Under the pieces are notes generated by a model that had not been told where the DNA came from, ran no database searches, and saw only the letters and a program-made list of their open reading frames with translations. From Fuerstiella sp. (GTDB lineage Bacteria; Planctomycetota; Planctomycetia; Planctomycetales; Planctomycetaceae), in contig JAKVAZ010000007.1 in assembly GCA_022447225.1 (NCBI GenBank), positions 112,475 to 176,474 of the forward strand: a stretch of DNA of 64,000 nt, in the 5' to 3' direction. Of this stretch, positions 16,875-25,766 are shown in pieces (the first letter of the stretch is position 1; each line of letters starts with the position of its first letter). A program made the position numbers and the translations under genes.

Positions 16875-19006
16875 CCGATCCAATGAAAGAGGCTGCCCGG
16901 CTTATCAGTTGCCACATTGACGGAGTGATGTCGGAAGACGAGCAATCCCGTCTTGCCGCGTTGATGCGTCAGGATTCCGGTATTGTTGAGTTGTACGTTG
17001 ACATGATGCTGCTGGACGGACATTTAACGTGGGGAGCAGTGAACAGCCCGTCGGTGTCTTCGGAACGGACAACTGACAGTTCGGTTATGCAGACTGATGC
17101 GGGAAGTGATTCGTCACTGGCTCAGTGGAAACACGGTGCCGTGTCTGCGTCTGTACGCAAACGTCAGTGGTCACGTCCGTGGTCGGTCACACTGGGCGTT
17201 GTTCTGATTGCGGTATGCGTGCCGGGCCTCTTTCGGCTGTTTCGCTCTTTCGGCCCGGTCACGTCGGTGGGGCCGTCAGCGACTCGTGCATTGATTCACG
17301 ATCCATCGGTCGAAGATCATTCCGGTGACGAACTGTCTCAATCGCCTGAGCTGAATCCACTTCATTTTGACAGTCTGACCCGCCCCATTGTCGTGGTCCC
17401 GTCGGTTTCGACGAGTGATACTGCAGACCGTCCCGACGTTGCCCGGAACTTTTTTAGGGAAGGATTTTCAGACGAAGACATCATTGCGGCAATCAATCAG
17501 CAGATTAGTCAGACTCTGAGGGAAAACGGAATTCCGCCGTCTCCCCGGGCACCGGCTGAGGAATGGGCACGACGAGCCTGGCTCACTGTGGCAGGGCGAA
17601 TTCCGTCGGTTGATGAGATCCGGTCCACACCTGCCGGAACTGAGAGTGAGTCGCGTCGGGTGATCATGGATCGACTGCTGCACAGTCCCGAGCGCAGCCG
17701 GCGGCTTGCTGAAGTCTGGACAGGTCTGCTGGTCGGGCGGTCCGGGCATCAGCGCATCAATCGCTCTGCGCTGATGGAATATCTTTATGATGCGTTTCTT
17801 GAAAACCGACCGTGGATCACTGTTGTTGGTCAGTTGATTAGTGCTGAAGGAAGCTCGGACGATAACGGTGCCACCAACTTTCTGCTGGCGCATCTTGATA
17901 ATCAGGCGACACCGGCCACGGCCGTGACCGCTCGATTGTTTCTTGGCGAACAGCTTCAGTGTGTTCAGTGTCACAATCACCCGTTTGCACAACAGGTACA
18001 GCAGCAGGATTACTGGGCCCTGAATGCTTTCTTCCAGAATGCAGAAGCAACCCTGGATGATGTGGGTCGTTCCACGTCTTCGCGTCAGGATCAGACGTTT
18101 CGCCTGGCCGATCGTCGGGTGGCAGGAATGACGTTCTACGAAACCCGAAACGGGCGGCAGGAGGCTGTTGTGCCTGCATACGATGGTCGCAAAATTCCGG
18201 CGGAAAGCAGTGTCCACCGCCGCGTCGTTCTGGCGGAATACCTGGCCACGGATTCGCAGCTACGGGTGGCCCGGGCGATGATCAATCGCATGTGGGCCGA
18301 ATTCTTTGGATTTGGATTTACCAGTCGTGTTGACGACATGGGCCCGCATGCTGCCGTGAGCCATCCCCAACTGCTGGGTTTGTTGTCCGACGCTTTTGTT
18401 GCTTCCGGGTATGACCTGCAGCGACTTCAAAGATGGATCGCACTCTCAGACGCATGGCAGTGCAGCAGTCAGGCGACTCCGGAGAACGAACAGGATGCAC
18501 CCGAATCAGGGATTTTACCTCTGTTCAGCCGAGTTTACATGCGGAGGATGTCTCCGGAACAGGTCTACGATTCGATTCGAGTGGCCATTCGGGCCGTCTC
18601 AATGCAGACCCGGGAGACGGCAGAGGAATCAGATCATCGACGTCGATGGATCAATCAGTTTGCCCGACCGTATGATACCGATGAAAATGATGAAACCAAC
18701 GAATTCGTGGGCGGGATCACTCAGGCTATGGTGATGATGAATGACGCCGACGTCAATTCTGCCATTCGCCGGGCGATCGAAACACTACTGGCCCGAGATG
18801 ATCTGTCTTCGTCGGTCGACCGTGTCCTCGAACAGGTTTCACTGGCGGTGCTCACTCGTCGTCCCACATCACGGGAATCCGCCCTGTTTCGTCAGTATCT
18901 CAAGCGGACGACTCGTTCCGCCGGCCGTCGAACTGCATTGCCTCAGGTGACCGAAGATCTGCTTTGGACCTACCTCAACAGCAGTGAATTCCAACTGATC
19001 CACTAA
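16871..19006 (+). CDS. Anti-sigma-like domain fused to DUF1549/DUF1553
   Basis: 711 residues from the ATG overlapping the sigma stop. Residues 1-55 (LISCHIDGVMSEDEQSRLAA, then ELYVDMMLLDGHLTW) match the cytoplasmic N-terminus of planctomycete FecR-like anti-sigma proteins. One membrane segment follows at about 104-124 (SVTLGVVLIAVCVPGLFRLF). Beyond a linker, DUF1549 begins near residue 200 (EEWARRAWLTVAGRIPSVDE) and contains CVQCH at 364-368. DUF1553 then runs to the end (MINRMWAEFFGFGFTSRVDD, then LNSSEFQLIH). The topology implied is a cytoplasmic sigma-binding domain with an external DUF1549/1553 module. The catalytic part is paralogous to the gene at 13116-14738. Signalling from the outer module to the sigma factor is inference. 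Confidence 0.85.
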   Translation: MTDPMKEAARLISCHIDGVMSEDEQSRLAALMRQDSGIVELYVDMMLLDGHLTWGAVNSPSVSSERTTDSSVMQTDAGSDSSLAQWKHGAVSASVRKRQWSRPWSVTLGVVLIAVCVPGLFRLFRSFGPVTSVGPSATRALIHDPSVEDHSGDELSQSPELNPLHFDSLTRPIVVVPSVSTSDTADRPDVARNFFREGFSDEDIIAAINQQISQTLRENGIPPSPRAPAEEWARRAWLTVAGRIPSVDEIRSTPAGTESESRRVIMDRLLHSPERSRRLAEVWTGLLVGRSGHQRINRSALMEYLYDAFLENRPWITVVGQLISAEGSSDDNGATNFLLAHLDNQATPATAVTARLFLGEQLQCVQCHNHPFAQQVQQQDYWALNAFFQNAEATLDDVGRSTSSRQDQTFRLADRRVAGMTFYETRNGRQEAVVPAYDGRKIPAESSVHRRVVLAEYLATDSQLRVARAMINRMWAEFFGFGFTSRVDDMGPHAAVSHPQLLGLLSDAFVASGYDLQRLQRWIALSDAWQCSSQATPENEQDAPESGILPLFSRVYMRRMSPEQVYDSIRVAIRAVSMQTRETAEESDHRRRWINQFARPYDTDENDETNEFVGGITQAMVMMNDADVNSAIRRAIETLLARDDLSSSVDRVLEQVSLAVLTRRPTSRESALFRQYLKRTTRSAGRRTALPQVTEDLLWTYLNSSEFQLIH

Positions 19007-19207
19007 TGCTGTGTGATCAGCTGTGGCCCGCAGTATCAGGGCCAACAGTCGTAATCGAGACGCTGATCCGACAGCAACTTCTGAACGGAGATTCAGGGAT
19101 CTGAAATTACGGGTGACCAGCCTGATGCAGACTCAACAGCGCAGAGTGTCATCTCAGCGGCAGCGTCCTTCCGGACCACTCAGCACGCATCGAGCCTGTT
19201 CAGGGTT

Positions 19208-21010
19208 TCAGTCTTCATTACCTGCTTCCAGGACCGACAGGAACGCCTTTTGCGGAATTTCCACTTCTCCGAACTGCTTCATCCGTTTTTTGCCTTCCTT
19301 CTGTTTTTGCAGCAGCTTGCGTTTTCTGGAGATGTCACCGCCGTAGCACTTTGCCGTCACATTTTTGCGGTAGGCAGAAATCGTTTCGCGGGCCAGGACT
19401 CGTGTTCCGATCGCTGCCTGGATGGCAATCTCAAACTGGTGCCGCGTGATTTCCTTCTTGAGTCTTTTCACCAGTGCACGACCTCGACGGTCGGCCGTCG
19501 TTCGATGAACAATCGTTGACAACGCATCGACACGATTTCCTTTGACAAGAATGTCCATCTTTACCAGATCGGCCGCCTGGTAGCCGATCACTTCGTAGTC
19601 CATGGTGCCGTAACCGCGAGTCACACTTTTGAGCTTATCGTACATATCGTAGACAATTTCACTTAAGGGCAGCTCGTAGATCAGCTGGGCCCGCTGAGGC
19701 CCCAGATATTCGGTGTTTTTGTAGACACCTCGCCGGTCCTGACACAGCTGCATCAATGTACCCACGTTTTCTGCCGGGACGATAAAACCGACCCGAGCGA
19801 TCGGTTCGCGAAACTCTTCAATCACTCCTGGATCCGGAACGTCCTGAGGATTGTCGATAACCACTGTTTCGCCCGTGCGCAGCAGTAACTCAAACGTCAC
19901 GTTGGGTGCCGTCTGGATCAGGTCCATGTCCTGTTCACGTTCCAGACGCTGCTGGATGATCTCCATGTGCAGCAAACCCAGGAATCCACACCGGAACCCG
20001 AACCCAAGGGCATCACTGGTTTCCGGAAAGAACGAAAAACTGGAGTCATTCAAACCCAGTTTCTGAAGCTCATCGCGGAGGTTTTCAAAATCCGTCGCAT
20101 CGATCGGATACATGCCGCAGAAAACCATCTGCTTTGGTTTCTGATAACCAGGCAAAGGCTCTTCGGCCCGGTGCCCCGACAGTGTCACCGTGTCTCCGAC
20201 TGTGACGCGACTGAGGTCTTTGATGCCGGTCAGAATATATCCCACCTGGCCGGGCCCCAACTCATCGCAGGCGGTGAGGTTCGGGCGAAACTGTCCGATT
20301 TCAATGACTTCACTCTGCAGACCTTCCCGCATAAAACGAATCGTGTCCCCTTTGTGAACACAACCATCGACAACGCGCACATACGTAATCACACCCCGGT
20401 ATTTGTCATACTTGGAGTCAAACACCAGTGCCTTCAGCGGAGCGTTGCGATCGCCGCGGGGGGCCGGAACGCGTTTGATGATCGCATCGAACACATCGTC
20501 GATATTGAGTCCTGCTTTTGCGCTCACGCTGAGAGCTTCGGTGGCGTCGAGTCCCAGAACCGATTCAACCTCTTCCAGTACTTCATCAATCCGCGTCACC
20601 GGCAGGTCAATCTTGTTCAGGACTGTGACGATCTCCAGATCCACATTGATGGCCGCGTAAGCATTGGCCACAGTTTGAGCCTGGACTCCCTGAAACGCAT
20701 CAACCAAAAGTAAGGCACCTTCACAGGCCGTCAGACTGCGACTCACCTCGTAGTGGAAATCGACATGGCCCGGGGTGTCGATCAGATTCAGTTCGTAGAC
20801 ATCGCCCTCAAACGTATAATTGATCGTGACCGATCGTGCCTTAACGGTGATTCCGCGGTCACGCTCAATTTCCAGATCGTCGAGGATCTGTTCGCGAAAC
20901 TGCCGTTCTGTGATCGTGCCGCTCCTCAGCAGCAACTGATCGGCGAGTGTGCTCTTGCCGTGGTCAATATGAGCCACAATGCTGAAATTGCGAATGAATC
21001 GCGTGTCCAT
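19208..21010 (-). CDS. lepA: Elongation factor 4 (LepA), ribosome-associated GTPase
   Basis: 600 residues, the usual length. The G-domain shows AHIDHGKSTLADQ (G1), RGITVKA (G2), DTPGHVDFHYEVSRSL (G3) and NKIDLP (G4). The LepA-specific C-terminal domain is present (AIGTRVLARETISAYRKNV, TAKCYGGDISRKRKLLQKQK). The protein acts on the ribosome in the cytoplasm and influences translation or 30S assembly. The start MDTRFIRNFS was chosen because LepA homology begins there; the frame is open 32 codons further upstream. The 201-base gap to the previous convergent gene holds nothing clear. Confidence 0.96.
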   Translation of the reverse strand: MDTRFIRNFSIVAHIDHGKSTLADQLLLRSGTITERQFREQILDDLEIERDRGITVKARSVTINYTFEGDVYELNLIDTPGHVDFHYEVSRSLTACEGALLLVDAFQGVQAQTVANAYAAINVDLEIVTVLNKIDLPVTRIDEVLEEVESVLGLDATEALSVSAKAGLNIDDVFDAIIKRVPAPRGDRNAPLKALVFDSKYDKYRGVITYVRVVDGCVHKGDTIRFMREGLQSEVIEIGQFRPNLTACDELGPGQVGYILTGIKDLSRVTVGDTVTLSGHRAEEPLPGYQKPKQMVFCGMYPIDATDFENLRDELQKLGLNDSSFSFFPETSDALGFGFRCGFLGLLHMEIIQQRLEREQDMDLIQTAPNVTFELLLRTGETVVIDNPQDVPDPGVIEEFREPIARVGFIVPAENVGTLMQLCQDRRGVYKNTEYLGPQRAQLIYELPLSEIVYDMYDKLKSVTRGYGTMDYEVIGYQAADLVKMDILVKGNRVDALSTIVHRTTADRRGRALVKRLKKEITRHQFEIAIQAAIGTRVLARETISAYRKNVTAKCYGGDISRKRKLLQKQKEGKKRMKQFGEVEIPQKAFLSVLEAGNED

Positions 21011-21273
21011 AATGAATGGCTGAAATGACAGAGGAGATGGAAGAGGATCAGAAACGTCGGATTGATGGCCTGCTACGCGAACCGGCCACGCATAGTATCC
21101 ATTCACCCTGGATCGGGTCGAGAGCGTCGTTGAAGGAATCCCGGTTGAAAGAAGGAGTTCCAGGATATTGACTGCTCAACTGTGTCTGCAGCGGTGGTTC
21201 ACATGCGAACCTGGTCAGACGATGCTATGCTGCCCTGCCTGTACAGGATGGAATTTGAGGAGCGACCGGTCGA

Positions 21274-22923
21274 ATGAGTGATGCAGTTCAACCCGACGAC
21301 CAAAAGACCAAAGCCGCTGAAGGTGATCAGCGACTGTCGGCAGATATCCAGGATCCGCCTTCCGGCATGGGCAGTATTCTGCAACAGATCGGGCCCGGTC
21401 TGATCATTGCGGCCAGTATTGTTGGTTCCGGTGAGCTGATCATGACCACCAAAACCGGGGCCAGTGCGGGCATCGTACTGCTGTGGCTGATCCTGCTGGG
21501 ATGCGTTATCAAAGTGTTTGTGCAGCTGGAGCTGGGACGGTTCACCGTCAGTAGTGGTGAAACCACGCTGACCGCACTGAACCGGGTGCCCGGTCCCCGT
21601 ACCAAACGTATCAACTGGGTGGTTCTGCTTTGGTCAATCATGGCTTTGGCAACCATCGGCCAGCTCGGAGGTATCGTGGGGGGGGTGAGTCAGGCCGTCG
21701 CCATCACGTTTCCAATCACAGGTGACTATCAGGACACGATGCGCAGCCCCGCGTCCCAAAGCATTGTGAGATATGTCGGGATTCAGCAGAAGGATCCGGC
21801 CTCCAAAGAACTTGGCTGGGTTGAAGAGGAGCTGGACGAGTTATCCGCGGAGGAAAAAGCAGATCTTCTGCGGCAGGCACAGCTTGTGGTCAACGCTGCT
21901 GATGATCAGGAACGCAGTGAACAACTGAATATTCTGAATGGGATGACATCACCATCGACGTGGGATGACCGTATCTGGGCCATCATCATCGGACTGTTTA
22001 CGGCGGTCACCCTGTACTTTGGGCGTTACAGGATGATCCAGAATTTCTCGGTTGTCCTTGTTGTGTCCTTTACGTTCCTAACGATTGGCAATGTCATCGC
22101 ACTTCAGGGAACGGATTACGCACTTGAAACATCCGACATCATTCGCGGTCTCTCATTCGGACTTCCAGAAGGTTCGGATGCCATCATGACAGCCCTCGCC
22201 ACATTCGGAATTATTGGAGTTGGTGCTTCTGAACTGGTGATGTATCCGTACTGGTGCCTCGAGAAAGGGTATGCAACGTCAGTTGGTCCAAAGGACGAAT
22301 CGGAGGCTTGGCTGTTGCGGGCAACAGGCTGGATCCGGGTAATGAAATATGATGCCTTTGCATCGATGGTGATCTACACGCTTTCCACTGCCGCATTCTT
22401 CCTGATGGGGGTTGCCGTACTGCATAAAGATGGACGAATTCCAGGCAATTCGCGACTGGTTGCCACCCTGGCCGAAAGCTATGTTCCGGTTTTTGGAGAC
22501 TACGGCCGGCTGTTATTACTGATTGGTGCGATTGCCGTCCTGTATTCGACCTATCTGGTTGCCAATGCGTCAAACTCGCGAGTCTTTGCCGACTTCACGG
22601 GGGTGATCGGGTTGACTGACCGGAATGTCGATTCCAAACAACGCCGGTTCCTTGTCAGTTTGCTCTCATTCTGTCTGCCGCTGGTCTGCGTCCTCGTTTA
22701 TCTGGTTGTGAAGGCTCCGTTGCTGCTGATCATGATTTCCGGAACCTGCCAAAGCCTGCTGTTGCCGGTACTGGGTTATGGGGCGCTGTACTTCCGCTAT
22801 CGTGAAACCGATATTCGACTGCGACCGAGTCGTTTGTGGGATCTGGCTCTGATTACGTCGTGCATTGGTATGCTCATTGTTGGTGGTTACGGAGTCTACA
22901 AAGAATTACTCAAGCTGGGCTGA
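21274..22923 (+). CDS. Nramp-related transporter with altered metal-site motifs
   Basis: 549 residues, polytopic, about eleven hydrophobic segments. The first segment (QIGPGLIIAASIVGSGEL) aligns with TM1 of Nramp metal transporters, but the canonical Asp-Pro-Gly-Asn is replaced by VGSGE. The TM6 region reads GVGASELVMYPYWCLEKGYA instead of carrying the usual Met-Pro-His. A hydrophilic, charge-rich insertion (about residues 150-235) separates two of the early membrane segments. It sits in the cytoplasmic membrane; the substrate may be Mg2+, another cation or something different, since the Mn2+/Fe2+ ligands are missing. It is divergent from lepA across about 260 bases. Confidence 0.8.
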   Translation: MSDAVQPDDQKTKAAEGDQRLSADIQDPPSGMGSILQQIGPGLIIAASIVGSGELIMTTKTGASAGIVLLWLILLGCVIKVFVQLELGRFTVSSGETTLTALNRVPGPRTKRINWVVLLWSIMALATIGQLGGIVGGVSQAVAITFPITGDYQDTMRSPASQSIVRYVGIQQKDPASKELGWVEEELDELSAEEKADLLRQAQLVVNAADDQERSEQLNILNGMTSPSTWDDRIWAIIIGLFTAVTLYFGRYRMIQNFSVVLVVSFTFLTIGNVIALQGTDYALETSDIIRGLSFGLPEGSDAIMTALATFGIIGVGASELVMYPYWCLEKGYATSVGPKDESEAWLLRATGWIRVMKYDAFASMVIYTLSTAAFFLMGVAVLHKDGRIPGNSRLVATLAESYVPVFGDYGRLLLLIGAIAVLYSTYLVANASNSRVFADFTGVIGLTDRNVDSKQRRFLVSLLSFCLPLVCVLVYLVVKAPLLLIMISGTCQSLLLPVLGYGALYFRYRETDIRLRPSRLWDLALITSCIGMLIVGGYGVYKELLKLG

Positions 22924-23356
22924 TTGCGACCGCAGAAACAGTTATCACCGTAAACGGTTGTTTGGGACGCGGATGCTGACGGGGTTGAGGTGATGCTCAA
23001 TGGCCGGATCGTCGTTCCCTCTGCAATCGGTCGCACCGGAAACCATGCGGCGGATCCCGACCGGCATGTAAAGCGCGGAGGTTCGACCTGCCACGTCAGT
23101 TCCGAGGCCGGGCGGATCGAGTTTCGAAAGGGAGCCAGCGGTCCCCTGTCCCACCAGCCGAGTCCGCCTTTCTCCAGTCGCTGATTCAACCTCCGGGGCC
23201 TGCCGGTTCAACGCTGCGAAAATGTTCTTTCGGTGACGCAGGTGGGCAGTGATCCGAAGGCAGAAGAAGCGATCGTCGTCAACGAAGTGGACGTGCGGGT
23301 TCAGCCGGCAAACTGAAACGTGCAGACCTCCATATTAACGGCCGCTTAGTGTTCGT
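22924..23356. other. 433-base gap with possible decayed coding sequence
   Basis: No intact gene is evident. On the plus strand, short protein-like stretches occur (DADGVEVMLNGRIVVPSA near 22970-23030, and VTQVGSDPKAEEAIVVNEVD ending QPAN and a stop near 23315). They are in different frames and have no start or continuous reading frame. They might be remains of a gene, but this is weak. Confidence 0.25.
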
Positions 23357-24100
23357 TTACTGTGGCAGCGGAAGCGTCAGCCAATGCTTGCTGGCGGTTC
23401 GTCCGTATTCCAGGTTTAGGTGTTCTTCCCGGAGCACCAGCGAAATGTCTCCGGCAACCGACGTGCGCACTGTTTCACTGCAATTAGCATCTACCGAATG
23501 CAATTGGTGTCCGGGGAACATCAGCAGGTCACCTGTCTTTGGCTGAATCGACCAGGTATCGCGATTCCACCAGTTCAGTTTATCGACGGCCGACTTTTCT
23601 TCGTTGTGCCAGTCGTAGTGAAATGCTGATTCGAATGGTGATGTGTTGAGTCGTCGTCCCGCATGAAAACGAATGACGGGTCCGTCTTCCGGAACATCAA
23701 TGTAGTACACCCATGATATGTCGCTGCACGAATGATTGTGCATGACAATCGCACTGTCCTCATCTCCGCAGGAGGGAAATAGAACGAACCAGCTTTTGAG
23801 GCACTGCATTTCAAAGAAAGCGGGCTTCATTCCAAGTACCTGCAGGTACTTGCTGACGTGTTCAGCGAGAGTGCTAAAGAATGGTCGAAGTGATTCCTGT
23901 TGATGCAGCAGGATTTGCCCGTGGTATTCACCGGTAAAGTGTTTACCGCCGGCACCACGTTCTACTTCAAACCCAAAATGCTCCGCTTCTTTCCTGAAGG
24001 CTGTCTGATGCTTCTGATGGTCTTCCAGACGACTTTGGTAAACCAGCGTAGGGAAGAGTGCATGCAACGTTGCCGAATTATCGTTCGTCGAAATATGCAT
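23357..24100 (-). CDS. Putative 2OG-Fe(II) oxygenase superfamily protein
   Basis: 247 residues. The beginning (ALFPTLVYQSRLED) and the core resemble the 2OG-FeII_Oxy_5 family: VMHNHSCSDISWVYYIDVPE supplies a conserved His region near 122-126, PKTGDLLMFPGHQLHSVDAN the distal His, and ETVRTSVAGDISLV the basic residue that would hold 2-oxoglutarate. Members are cytoplasmic hydroxylase-like proteins of mostly unknown substrate. The gene starts 14 bases after the small ComM-like ORF. No Shine-Dalgarno sequence is visible, so it may depend on upstream translation. Confidence 0.7.
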   Translation of the reverse strand: MHISTNDNSATLHALFPTLVYQSRLEDHQKHQTAFRKEAEHFGFEVERGAGGKHFTGEYHGQILLHQQESLRPFFSTLAEHVSKYLQVLGMKPAFFEMQCLKSWFVLFPSCGDEDSAIVMHNHSCSDISWVYYIDVPEDGPVIRFHAGRRLNTSPFESAFHYDWHNEEKSAVDKLNWWNRDTWSIQPKTGDLLMFPGHQLHSVDANCSETVRTSVAGDISLVLREEHLNLEYGRTASKHWLTLPLPQ

Positions 24101-24114
24101 GGTTGGATTGTGCT

Positions 24115-24228
24115 TTAAACGGTCCGGATGGCTTCAATAGGAAGTACACCGGGGGAAATATTGACCTCGACCGGACGATCTTCGATTCCAGGCAAAGTGT
24201 AAGTGGCGAGTGCAACTGCAGAAGTCAT
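24115..24228 (-). CDS. 37-codon minigene resembling the N-terminus of ComM
   Basis: The ORF begins with an ATG overlapping the comM stop (ATGA, 24225-24228). Residues 7-30 contain LATYTLPGIE, PVEV and ISPGVLP, which align with LATYTLLGIE, PVEVEVDISPGALP at the start of ComM. The DNA is also clearly similar over roughly 80 bases, so this is a duplicated fragment and not chance. It ends in TAA 14 bases before the oxygenase gene. It could be the residue of a tandem comM duplication, or a short translated peptide; a function is not evident. Confidence 0.6.
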   Translation of the reverse strand: MTSAVALATYTLPGIEDRPVEVNISPGVLPIEAIRTV

Positions 24229-25766
24229 TGTTGCCAGAAACTGCGGTCCAGTGTGCGGAAGTTGATGGCTTCGCTGAGGTGATGTTCCTCGATAGTGTCC
24301 ATGTCTTCCAGATCCGCGATAGTGCGGCTGATGCGAAGGATCTTGTCATGGGCCCGGGCTGACAGGCCCATGTCCTGCATGGCAGCCTTCAGAAGCTGTT
24401 CAGCAGACGATACCAGTTTGCAGTGTCTGCGAATTTCCTGAGGCTTCATTTTACCGTTCACGCTGGTTGTGTCGTGACAGAATCTGGTCAGCTGCCGTTC
24501 TCGTGCAGTCACAACCTGTTGCCGCATCTCACCACTGGAGGTGCCGGCGACCTGATCCGACAGATCTCGGAACGGAACGGGAGGCACTTCGATATGGATG
24601 TCAATCCGGTCCAGTAACGGGCCACTGATGCGGCTGAGGTAGCGTTCGATCTGCATAGGTGTGCAGTTGCACTGACGACGCGGATCGGAACGAAAACCGC
24701 ATGGACACGGGTTCATCGCGGCCACCAGCATCAGATTCGCCGGAAACGTGACACTGCCCATGGCGCGGGAAATGGTTACAAGCTGATCTTCCAGTGGCTG
24801 CCGCAGGACCTCCAGAGTACGGCGGTCAAACTCCGGGAGCTCATCCAGAAACAGAATACCGTGATGAGCCAGACTGATTTCACCCGGTTTTGGAGTGCTG
24901 CCGCCACCCACCAGTCCGGCTTCACTGATGGTGTGGTGCGGCGACCGAAACGGACGACGCAGCATCAGTGACTGCCCGGGCTCAAGTCGGGCAGTCGCGC
25001 TGTAGATGCGCGTTGTTTCCAAGCTTTCTTCAGGCTGCAGCTCCGGAAGAATTGTACACAGTCGCTGTGATAATAACGTCTTGCCCGTTCCCGGACTTCC
25101 GATCATCAGAATGTGGTGACATCCTGCTGCCGCTACCGTTACGGCGCGTTTAGCGGATTCCTGACCTTTGACATCGACGTAGTCAATGTCGTACTGACCG
25201 TAGTCAACCCGAGCGCCCTCCCAGCTGAATTGCACCGGATGCAGTTCCAGATTGCCGGTCAGAAATCCAACGGCTTCAGCCAGCATTTCCACGGCGATCA
25301 CATCGATGCCTTCCACCACTGCCGCTTCCGCTGCATTGGCCGCCGGCACAACAATGTGAGTGCGTCCGGCAGTCCGTGCTGCCAGGGCGATTGACAGGAC
25401 ACCTTTAACCGGTCGCAGACTGCCGTCGAGCCCCAACTCGCCCACAAACACAGAATTGAGAAACTGTTCGGCCGCCTCTATCTGCTCGTCGGAAATCAAA
25501 AGTCCCAAAGCGATTGGCAGGTCCAGTGACGCAGCATCTTTGGGGAGATCTGCCGGAGAGAGATTGATCACGATACGATCAATCGGTCGGCCGTAGCCAC
25601 TGTTCACCAGAGCTCGTTCAATTCGATGGGTGCTCTCTTTAACGGCGGCTTCGGCGAGACCCACCAGGATGGTTTTTGGAAGTGCGCCGGGCGAAATATC
25701 AACCTCGACTTCCACCGGAAGCGCTTCGATTCCAAGCAAAGTGTAGGTGGCGAGTCGCGAGAGCAT
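24225..25766 (-). CDS. comM: YifB/ComM family Mg-chelatase-like AAA+ ATPase
   Basis: 513 residues, normal for the family. The N-terminal Lon-protease-like domain (LSRLATYTLLGIEALPVEVE, then ALPKTILVGLAEAAVKES) is followed by an AAA+ Mg-chelatase domain with Walker A GSPGTGKTLL, Walker B LFLDELPEF and GEISLAHHGI. A C-terminal Mg-chelatase domain ends with LEDMDTIEEHHLSEAI. ComM-type proteins are helicases that help branch migration during natural transformation and recombination. A start 32 codons further upstream is open, but homology begins at the chosen ATG. Confidence 0.93.
   Translation of the reverse strand: MLSRLATYTLLGIEALPVEVEVDISPGALPKTILVGLAEAAVKESTHRIERALVNSGYGRPIDRIVINLSPADLPKDAASLDLPIALGLLISDEQIEAAEQFLNSVFVGELGLDGSLRPVKGVLSIALAARTAGRTHIVVPAANAAEAAVVEGIDVIAVEMLAEAVGFLTGNLELHPVQFSWEGARVDYGQYDIDYVDVKGQESAKRAVTVAAAGCHHILMIGSPGTGKTLLSQRLCTILPELQPEESLETTRIYSATARLEPGQSLMLRRPFRSPHHTISEAGLVGGGSTPKPGEISLAHHGILFLDELPEFDRRTLEVLRQPLEDQLVTISRAMGSVTFPANLMLVAAMNPCPCGFRSDPRRQCNCTPMQIERYLSRISGPLLDRIDIHIEVPPVPFRDLSDQVAGTSSGEMRQQVVTARERQLTRFCHDTTSVNGKMKPQEIRRHCKLVSSAEQLLKAAMQDMGLSARAHDKILRISRTIADLEDMDTIEEHHLSEAINFRTLDRSFWQQ

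Noticed and set aside
24134-24349. 71-codon minus-strand frame across the comM end
   Set aside because: It is in a different frame from both comM and the ComM-like minigene; the conserved peptide is only in the 37-codon frame.
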